From the NCBI RefSeq assembly GCF_035271045.1, contig NZ_DATESC010000001.1, positions 124,001 to 188,000 on the forward strand: a stretch of 64,000 nucleotides of DNA, read 5' to 3'. The notes below the pieces were generated by a model. It was given only the letters and a program-made list of their open reading frames with translations, made no database searches and was not told the origin of the DNA. Made by a program: the position numbers and the translations under genes. The stretch comes from Marinospirillum sp035271045. GTDB lineage: Bacteria > Pseudomonadota > Gammaproteobacteria > Pseudomonadales > Halomonadaceae. Below are positions 58,814 to 64,000 of this stretch, in pieces (within the stretch, counting starts at the first letter, position 1; each line of letters begins with the position of its first letter).

Positions 58814-59140
58814 ATGTCTTCTACACTTGATACGATTAAAGAACAAATTGCTAGTAACGCTGTACTGCTTTACATGAAAGGTACGCCGCAGCTACCCCAG
58901 TGTGGTTTCTCTGCTCAAACTGTACAAGCGCTAATGGCTTGTGGTCAAAAATTTGCTTTTGTTAATATCTTAGAGCACTCAGATATTCGCGCTGAATTGC
59001 CTAAATATGCCAACTGGCCAACTTTTCCACAACTTTGGTTAAATGGCGAGTTAGTTGGTGGCTGTGACATCATCGTTGATTTACAGCAGCAAGGTGAATT
59101 ACAAGCGATGGTAGAAGCCGCTGTTCAAGCACAAGCCTAG
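58814..59140 (+). CDS. grxD: Monothiol glutaredoxin Grx4
   Basis: A 108-residue monothiol glutaredoxin with the CGFS active site ('PQLPQCGFSAQTVQAL') and the glutathione-binding 'WPTFPQLWLNGELVGGCDI'. Such proteins carry [2Fe-2S] clusters with glutathione and BolA and pass them to targets. ATG at 58814 (AAAGGTG seven bases upstream) is used rather than TTG at 58793. An IscR-like operator upstream fits a link to iron-sulfur status. Converges with rnt. Confidence 0.95.
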   Translation: MSSTLDTIKEQIASNAVLLYMKGTPQLPQCGFSAQTVQALMACGQKFAFVNILEHSDIRAELPKYANWPTFPQLWLNGELVGGCDIIVDLQQQGELQAMVEAAVQAQA

Positions 59141-59162
59141 TTTTTTAATTTTAAACAAGTAT

Positions 59163-59822
59163 TTAATCTGACATGGTTCTAAGTGCCAGATCCCAACCGC
59201 CGAGCTGATGCCAAGTATTAATAACAGCACAAAACAGTTCGGCGGTTTTTTCTGTGTCATAGCAAGCAGAATGCGCTTCACGATTATCAAAAGGGATACC
59301 TGCTGCAAGGCAGGCACGCGATAATACTGTCTGACCAAAAGCCAAAGCACCTAAAGTCGCTGTATCAAAGCTAGAAAATGGATGAAAAGGGTTACGCTTA
59401 ATATTGCAACGTTCCACTGCCGCATTAATAAAGCCTAAATCAAAGCTGGCATTGTGACCGACTAAAATGGCACGGGTACAATTGTGTGCTTTAACTGCTT
59501 TGCGAATGGTTTTAAATACGTCATCTAATGCTTGATTTTCTGCGACAGCAATACTGTGTCGAAAAGAATTGTCGAGGTCTATTTTTGTAAAGTCTAATGC
59601 GGCTTGTTCAATATTTGCCCCTTTAAAAGGGATTAAATGCTTAGTAATGCTATGATCGGGTAGAATAATGCCATTTTCATCCATCGTTAGAGTGGTGGCA
59701 GAGACTTCTAAAAGAGCATCGGTGGCTGAGTTAAAACCGGCGGTTTCAACATCGACAACCACGGGTAAATAGCCCCGAAAGCGGCTAGACATAGGATGTT
59801 TGACATTCGACTGACTGTTCAC
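59163..59822 (-). CDS. rnt: Ribonuclease T
   Basis: A 219-residue DEDDh 3'-5' exonuclease that trims tRNA and other stable RNA 3' ends. Catalytic residues are Asp24 and Glu26 ('VVVDVETAGF'), Asp128 ('GHNASFDLGF'), His184 and Asp189 ('REAHSACYDTEKTAEL'). Length and order match E. coli RNase T. Confidence 0.95.
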   Translation of the reverse strand: MNSQSNVKHPMSSRFRGYLPVVVDVETAGFNSATDALLEVSATTLTMDENGIILPDHSITKHLIPFKGANIEQAALDFTKIDLDNSFRHSIAVAENQALDDVFKTIRKAVKAHNCTRAILVGHNASFDLGFINAAVERCNIKRNPFHPFSSFDTATLGALAFGQTVLSRACLAAGIPFDNREAHSACYDTEKTAELFCAVINTWHQLGGWDLALRTMSD

Positions 59823-59911
59823 GCAATGCTCCTGACCGGCGTGTAAATGAAAGACTTGGGTTGTTGCGGCTTCTAGCTTACCATAGCTATTGGCTTTTTC
59901 GTTTTTTTACC

Positions 59912-59938
59912 TAAAGTTTACCCAGCTTAGGTCGACTA
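59912..59938 (+). promoter_or_regulatory. FliA (sigma-28)-type promoter of motY
   Basis: TAAAGTTT (59912-59919), 11 bases, then GTCGACTA (59931-59938), against the FliA consensus TAAAGTTT-N11-GCCGATAA. The position 30 bases before the motY ATG and the flagellar gene downstream support it. Confidence 0.7.
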
Positions 59939-59967
59939 TTAACAACTTAGCTAATAAGGATTTATGT

Positions 59968-60858
59968 ATGAAGCGCTTACAACAACTAGTCCCTATGTGT
60001 CTTTGTCTATTAATGGGCGGTACGAGTGCTTATGCATCGAGTTGGCAAGCCGGTTATGAAAATGCTTTATGGCAAACCAGCGATCCATCGCCGCTTAATT
60101 GTGAACTTTCGCATTACATTCCTAATTTTGGTGAAGCACGTTTTATTCATCGTGCGGGTGAAACAGTGCGTATGGAAATTAAGCCTTTTCGTAATGCCTT
60201 GCGTGGTGGTGAAGTTAAATTAGTTGCTTTAGCACCTCAATGGATGCCGGGTGCGGATGCGCGTGCTTTGGGTAAGTATAACTTCCAAAAAACGGACTTA
60301 CCGCTTCGCATTGCTACACCACAAACTGAACTGATTTTAGAAAGCCTGCGCCAAGGTTTAATGCCTTCAATGGTGCAAGAAGATGCTGATTCGCGCATTG
60401 AGCGCCGTCGTGCCAGTTTAACACCGATTAATTTTCATCCAGCTTTTGCGCGTTTTCAGCTTTGCCAAGCCAAGTTGCTGCCGGTTAATTACGACCAAAT
60501 TCGTGATATTTTAATTACGTTTAATTTAGGTGGCGCACAGCTAACGCAGAGCGACCGTGACCAACTTGATTTGTTGGTGCGTTATGCCTACGCAGATCCT
60601 GAAGTTATTTTGGTGATGGTTGATGCCCACTCAGATTCGTCTGGAACGCGCCGTGATAACCGAGAGCTTTCTAGTAAGCGTGCTGATACGGTAACTAAGT
60701 ATTTGGTTGCGCGTGGAATGCCGCAGGAAATTATTCAAAGCCAATACCACGGACAGCGCTACCCCATTGCTAGTAATCGTACTACCGATGGTCGCAGTAA
60801 AAATCGGCGTGTAACCATTAAATTAGAGCGGGAATTAGAAATCAAACCCATTTTCTAA
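59968..60858 (+). CDS. motY: MotY-like flagellar motor protein with OmpA domain
   Basis: A 296-residue exported protein. The signal peptide (to ~'GGTSAYA') precedes a MotY-type N-terminal domain starting 'SWQAGYENALWQTSDPSPL' (~25-160) and a C-terminal OmpA-like peptidoglycan-binding domain ('VMVDAHSDSSGTRRDN', 'GRSKNRRVTIKLERE'). MotY forms the T-ring that anchors stators to polar flagellar motors. ATG at 59968 with AAGGA upstream; the frame is open back to 59890 but those residues are not needed. It has a FliA-type promoter and lies just before argG, as in Pseudomonas. Confidence 0.88.
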   Translation: MKRLQQLVPMCLCLLMGGTSAYASSWQAGYENALWQTSDPSPLNCELSHYIPNFGEARFIHRAGETVRMEIKPFRNALRGGEVKLVALAPQWMPGADARALGKYNFQKTDLPLRIATPQTELILESLRQGLMPSMVQEDADSRIERRRASLTPINFHPAFARFQLCQAKLLPVNYDQIRDILITFNLGGAQLTQSDRDQLDLLVRYAYADPEVILVMVDAHSDSSGTRRDNRELSSKRADTVTKYLVARGMPQEIIQSQYHGQRYPIASNRTTDGRSKNRRVTIKLERELEIKPIF

Positions 60859-60899
60859 TGTGCCTTTTTATTTTCTAAGTAGTTTATAAGCGCTAGTCA

Positions 60900-60928
60900 C
60901 TGACGCTTAACTTTCCTTGCGCTATAAT
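60900..60928 (+). promoter_or_regulatory. Sigma-70 promoter of argG
   Basis: CTGACG (60900-60905) and TATAAT (60923-60928) are separated by 17 bases. The predicted start is near 60935, leaving a leader of about 85 bases. Confidence 0.65.
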
Positions 60929-60945
60929 CCCTCTTATAAGTTTTC

Positions 60946-60965
60946 GGCTGCTTAGGCAGCCTTTT
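60946..60965 (+). terminator. Small hairpin with T-run in the argG leader
   Basis: GGCTGC (60946-60951) and GCAGCC (60956-60961) form a 6-bp stem with a TTAG loop, followed by TTTT. It lies inside the leader between promoter and start codon, so it may be an attenuator-like element or a weak terminator for motY read-through. Confidence 0.45.
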
Positions 60966-61019
60966 ACAGTTTACTATTCCTACTTCTGGCTTAACGCTAA
61001 GGTAGTCTAAGGAGAAATC

Positions 61020-62255
61020 ATGTCTGATACAAAAAAACCTCATGTCAATAAAGTGGTATTGGCTTATTCCGGCGGCCTAGATACTTCCATTATTCTTAAA
61101 TGGCTTGAAGATACCTATGGTTGTGAGGTCGTTACTTTTACCGCTAACTTAGGTCAAAGTGATGAACTAGAACCTGCCCGTGCTAAAGCTGAAGCGATGG
61201 GTGTTAAAGAGATTTACATCGAAGATTTGCGTGAAGAGTTTGTTCGTGATTATGTTTTTCCAATGTTTCGAGCCAACGCTATCTATGAAGGCGAATACCT
61301 ATTAGGTACGTCCATTGCGCGTCCTTTAATTGCTAAGCGCTTAGTTGAAATTGCCAATGAAACCAATGCCGATGCCATTTCTCATGGTGCAACCGGTAAA
61401 GGTAATGACCAAGTACGTTTTGAGCTAGGTGCCTATGCCTTGAAACCAGGTGTAAAAGTGATTGCACCTTGGCGTGAATGGGATTTGCTATCGCGTGAAA
61501 AGTTAATGGCTTACGCTAAAGAGCACAATATTCCGATTGATTTTGCTAAAGCAGGCACTAAATCGCCCTATTCTATGGATGCTAACCTGCTGCACATTTC
61601 TTACGAAGGTGGCTTGTTAGAAGACCCTTGGGCAGAACCTGAAGAAGCCATGTGGCGTTGGAGTGTTAGCCCAGAAGCTGCACCTAACGAACCGACTTAC
61701 CTAGAACTAACCTATGAAAAAGGCGATATCGTAGCCATTGACGGTGAACGTTTGAAGGCTCATGAGATTTTAGAAAAGCTAAATAAAATCGGTGGTGCTA
61801 ACGGTATTGGTCGTTTAGATATCGTAGAAAACCGTTATGTAGGTATGAAAGCTCGCGGTGCTTACGAAACCCCTGGCGGCACGATTATGCTAAAAGCGCA
61901 CCGTGCGATTGAATCCATCACTTTAGACCGTGAAGTTGCTCACTTAAAAGATGAGTTAATGCCACGTTATGCTGAGCTGATTTACAACGGCTACTGGTGG
62001 AGTCCTGAGCGTAAAATGTTGCAGACGATGATCGATCAATCACAAGAATTTGTGAACGGTAAAGTACGCGTTAAGCTTTACAAGGGTAACGTGATTCCTG
62101 TGGGTCGTGAATCAGCGGATACTTTGGTAGATGAAAGCATTGCTACTTTTGAAGATGATGCGGGCGCTTATGACCAAAAAGATGCCGAAGGCTTTATTAA
62201 GCTCAATGCACTGCGTTTACGCATTGCAGCACAAAAAGGCCGTAATTTGTTATAA
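61020..62255 (+). CDS. argG: Argininosuccinate synthase
   Basis: A 411-residue ATP-dependent ligase joining citrulline and aspartate. The N-terminal P-loop is 'VVLAYSGGLDTSIILKWL', with 'SHGATGKGNDQVRFELG' and 'SIARPLIAKRLVEIA' intact. It follows argD-argF in the pathway and completes most of the route to argininosuccinate within this region. A clear ribosome-binding site (AAGGAG) precedes the ATG, and a terminator follows. Confidence 0.97.
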   Translation: MSDTKKPHVNKVVLAYSGGLDTSIILKWLEDTYGCEVVTFTANLGQSDELEPARAKAEAMGVKEIYIEDLREEFVRDYVFPMFRANAIYEGEYLLGTSIARPLIAKRLVEIANETNADAISHGATGKGNDQVRFELGAYALKPGVKVIAPWREWDLLSREKLMAYAKEHNIPIDFAKAGTKSPYSMDANLLHISYEGGLLEDPWAEPEEAMWRWSVSPEAAPNEPTYLELTYEKGDIVAIDGERLKAHEILEKLNKIGGANGIGRLDIVENRYVGMKARGAYETPGGTIMLKAHRAIESITLDREVAHLKDELMPRYAELIYNGYWWSPERKMLQTMIDQSQEFVNGKVRVKLYKGNVIPVGRESADTLVDESIATFEDDAGAYDQKDAEGFIKLNALRLRIAAQKGRNLL

Positions 62256-62272
62256 GCTTTATTGGCAATAAT

Positions 62273-62299
62273 AAAAACCCTGCTTCGGCAGGGTTTTTT
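62273..62299 (+). terminator. Intrinsic terminator after argG
   Basis: AAAAACCCTGC (62273-62283) pairs with GCAGGGTTTTT (62288-62298) around a UUCG-type tetraloop; T-run to 62299. It may work on both strands and also serve the copper-chaperone operon. Confidence 0.92.
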
Positions 62300-62330
62300 G
62301 GGTTTAATGATTAACTTTAATAAAGATTAA

Positions 62331-62786
62331 TTAGTGTTTTTGATGGTTTTTATGTGGCATTCCGACCATTTTACGCACTGGTAAATCTAGCTCAAGCAAA
62401 CTACCATCATCAAGCTTTAAGCTAACTAATACATTTTCATCCATATTAAGTGGCTTTTTTAGGCCTATCAGCATGATATGCAAACCACCAGGTTTTAGAT
62501 GCGTTGTGCTATTGGCTGCTAGGTCGATTTGTTTAACTTGGCGCATCTGCATAACGCCATCAACATTGGTATGGGTGTGTAGTTCAATCGCGTCAGCCGC
62601 TGCGCTGCTAGCGCTTACCACTGCGCGAGCTTGATTGCCTTGATTGTTGATGTCCATAAATGCAGCCGTAACCGCTGCAGTAGGGGGCACGGCGCGAATG
62701 TAGGCATTGTGGACTTGAACATCCATAGCTAAGGTTGAAAAACTAGCAAAAAAAGATGCCGCGATTAATAAGCGTAAAAATTTCAT
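62331..62786 (-). CDS. PCu(A)C-type periplasmic copper chaperone
   Basis: A 151-residue exported protein with an N-terminal signal (FLRLLIAASFFASFSTLA). The Cu(I)-binding pattern of the PCuAC family is present: 'ELHTHTNVDGVMQMRQV' and 'HLKPGGLHIMLIGL' (H-x-M). It delivers copper to the CuA site of cytochrome oxidase, often with SCO proteins. The His-rich tail ('MPHKNHQKH') may hold extra metal. It is the last gene of a DUF2946-SCO-PCuAC run, 10 bases after the SCO gene. Confidence 0.9.
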   Translation of the reverse strand: MKFLRLLIAASFFASFSTLAMDVQVHNAYIRAVPPTAAVTAAFMDINNQGNQARAVVSASSAAADAIELHTHTNVDGVMQMRQVKQIDLAANSTTHLKPGGLHIMLIGLKKPLNMDENVLVSLKLDDGSLLELDLPVRKMVGMPHKNHQKH

Positions 62787-62796
62787 AATAAATTCC

Positions 62797-63399
62797 TTAA
62801 AGTTGGTTTTCTAGGGCTTTAATAAGTATGGCTTGCAGTTCTTCACCACTAATAGAGTGAGGTAAGGTTGCTAGCAGTTCGCCACTTGAGTTTACTAGGT
62901 AAAAATCTGAAGTGTGATCGACGGCATAACCCATAGCAGAGTCAATCTCGACATAACGATAAAAAGCTCCATACTGCTTAGCAAGTTTGGCAAGGTAATC
63001 TTTTTCGCCTGTTAGACCTAAAATGCCTGCTTCAAAAAATTTAACATAATCAGCGAGTCGGTCGGGTGTGTCTCTATCAGGATCAACCGAAATAAAGATG
63101 GGTTGTAACTGATTCTGTAAGTTTTCTGGTAGATAATTAATGGCTTTAGCCATAAAAATCATTGAAGTAGGGCAAATATCAGGACACCAAGTATAGCCAA
63201 AATAAACTAATGCTAATTGCCCTTCAAAGTCACTTAACGAAACTTCACCTTGGTGGCTGGTTAGCGTAAAAGGCGCACCGGTTGGCTTTCCAATTGTAGC
63301 TGAATTGTCAGGCTGGTCTAAGCCGCTCTTTATTTGCAAAAAAGCTAAGCCCAAAAGTAGTAGAGCACCTACATAGAGTAGAGAACGATTAACTTTCAT
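62797..63399 (-). CDS. SCO1/SenC-family copper chaperone / thiol oxidoreductase
   Basis: A 200-residue protein with an N-terminal membrane anchor (~7-23) and a periplasmic thioredoxin-like domain. The copper ligands are Cys72 and Cys76 ('GYTWCPDICPTSMIFM') and His162 ('AVDHTSDFYLV'). SCO proteins help assemble CuA in cytochrome oxidase. Located between the DUF2946-like and PCuAC genes, in line with a joint role. Confidence 0.93.
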   Translation of the reverse strand: MKVNRSLLYVGALLLLGLAFLQIKSGLDQPDNSATIGKPTGAPFTLTSHQGEVSLSDFEGQLALVYFGYTWCPDICPTSMIFMAKAINYLPENLQNQLQPIFISVDPDRDTPDRLADYVKFFEAGILGLTGEKDYLAKLAKQYGAFYRYVEIDSAMGYAVDHTSDFYLVNSSGELLATLPHSISGEELQAILIKALENQL

Positions 63400-63434
63400 G
63401 TTGTTTCCTAATTAGCAATTAAAATAGACGGATT

Positions 63435-63809
63435 TTAGCTAATTGCAGGTGGTGCTCTAGTCGAAGGGCTTAAAAGGTTAGGGTGTTGGGTTTGTTGGTT
63501 GGTTATTACAGTAAAGAGAAGAGGTTGAGCAGGTAAGTCGCTTAAATAGGCTAGGTCTGTCATGCTGGAAAGGGCGACAGCCGGAAGGCAAGCAGGGCAA
63601 TAGTTAAGGGGTTGTAGTGACTCGCTTAGCTCGTCATTCATGGCAATTAAGCGTTTCTCAAAGCCACCATGCCAAGCACAAATTTCTATATAACCATTGG
63701 CATGAACTTGAATGGGTGGGACTAAAAAAGGAGCCACCAACCGCTGCGTAATAACTAGCAAGGCTAACAATAGCATTAGGGTATTAAACAGAGGGTGTTT
63801 TACAAGCAT
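63435..63809 (-). CDS. DUF2946-like small exported protein
   Basis: A 124-residue protein with one N-terminal hydrophobic segment (~8-32) and the cysteine pattern 'IEICAWHGG ... CPACLP', plus the closing 'STRAPPAIS', which fits DUF2946 proteins commonly found in copper-related operons. It precedes SCO and PCuAC on the same strand, so a role in copper handling is likely but unproven. Start ATG at 63809 with AAGG upstream. Confidence 0.6.
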   Translation of the reverse strand: MLVKHPLFNTLMLLLALLVITQRLVAPFLVPPIQVHANGYIEICAWHGGFEKRLIAMNDELSESLQPLNYCPACLPAVALSSMTDLAYLSDLPAQPLLFTVITNQQTQHPNLLSPSTRAPPAIS

Positions 63810-63870
63810 GCTTCAACCTTTAAAATAACTGCGATCAATATACCAGTAAACATTGGGCTCAACCAGTGAG

Positions 63871-64000
63871 CTAGCTATAAGTTGGTGGCTTAATAGCAGG
63901 AAGCACAATCACAAACCTTGCACCTTTTAAAACCTGCCCAGATTCAATATAAAGCTGACCTTGGTGATGATTGATAATGCCACGGCTGATGGGTAAGCCT
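63871..64000 (-). CDS. C-terminal end of a sensor histidine kinase, cut by the window
   Basis: The last 43 codons of a minus-strand gene are visible; it runs off the window edge. The readable end begins 'GLPISRGIINHHQGQLYIES' and continues 'GARFVIVLPA', the G2-box and final strand of a HATPase_c domain as found in two-component kinases. The stop (63871-63873) lies 61 bases before the copper-chaperone genes. Its signal and partner regulator are not visible. Confidence 0.75.
   Translation of the reverse strand, partial: GLPISRGIINHHQGQLYIESGQVLKGARFVIVLPAIKPPTYS

Noticed and set aside
1..64000. tRNA, rRNA, CRISPR, insertion sequence or prophage features
   Set aside because: No tRNA cloverleaf, rRNA segment, regular repeat-spacer array, transposase or integrase reading frame was seen on either strand.

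Overview
The window is a contiguous piece of a moderately AT-rich gammaproteobacterial chromosome. A Pseudomonadales/Oceanospirillales-type relative is suggested by rnfABCDGE-nth, a PsrA-like regulator with its operator, MotY (a polar-flagellum motor part), a SlyD-type FKBP and the order argF-argD / grxD / rnt / motY-argG, which recalls Pseudomonas. I could not name a genus. No rRNA, tRNA, CRISPR array, insertion sequence or prophage was seen, and no stretch over 300 bases lacks a gene or a recognised RNA element.

Layout. 1-8001: cell-envelope genes (O-antigen ligase end, two glycosyltransferases, waaF, a LapC/YejM-like protein, an LtaS-like sulfatase-fold protein); the first 3 kb are clearly more AT-rich. 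8062-16770: PreP-like M16 protease, a glycine transporter behind a tandem glycine riboswitch, an orphan ModA-like binding protein, a LonB-like protease overlapping serS. 16869-20414: rmlC, rmlA, rmlB and menA. 20494-26176: psrA with promoter and operator, an L,D-transpeptidase, a dCache chemoreceptor, ilvE, a CheX-like protein and nth. 26196-31339: the Rnf redox pump. 31583-44488: a 12-gene chemotaxis operon. 44485-46725: a convergent membrane-bound SpoIIE-type phosphatase. 46891-56426: SCP2 protein, sohB, an ArsR-family regulator, prpE, a preQ1 riboswitch with yhhQ, an esterase, an Eda-like aldolase with an eIF2B-like protein, a degenerate LytM lipoprotein, slyD and a small unknown gene. 56509-62255: argF, argD, grxD, rnt, motY, argG. 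62331-64000: PCuAC and SCO copper chaperones, a DUF2946-like protein and the end of a histidine kinase.

The most unusual region is the chemotaxis operon. Besides receptors, cheY, cheA, cheW, cheR, cheD and cheB it carries a STAS anti-anti-sigma-like protein, a receiver-PP2C-HATPase fusion and a second cheD, so chemotactic signalling appears coupled to a partner switch of the HsbR-HsbA / CrsR-CrsA kind. The convergent neighbour is a paralogue of the fusion. The two have decayed in opposite ways: the fusion keeps its kinase boxes but has lost the phosphatase DxxGHG histidine, while the membrane paralogue keeps DxxGHG but has lost the kinase ATP-binding boxes. This looks like one split antagonistic pair acting on a single STAS protein. 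No cheZ is present, but the DUF3334-like protein upstream carries the CheC/CheX phosphatase signature ExxN-x22-P.

Regulatory elements read from the bases are a tandem glycine riboswitch with promoter, a preQ1-I-like riboswitch covering the yhhQ ribosome-binding site, a PsrA operator inside the psrA promoter, an IscR type-1-like site before grxD, and two FliA-type promoters (before motY and before the unknown 143-residue gene).
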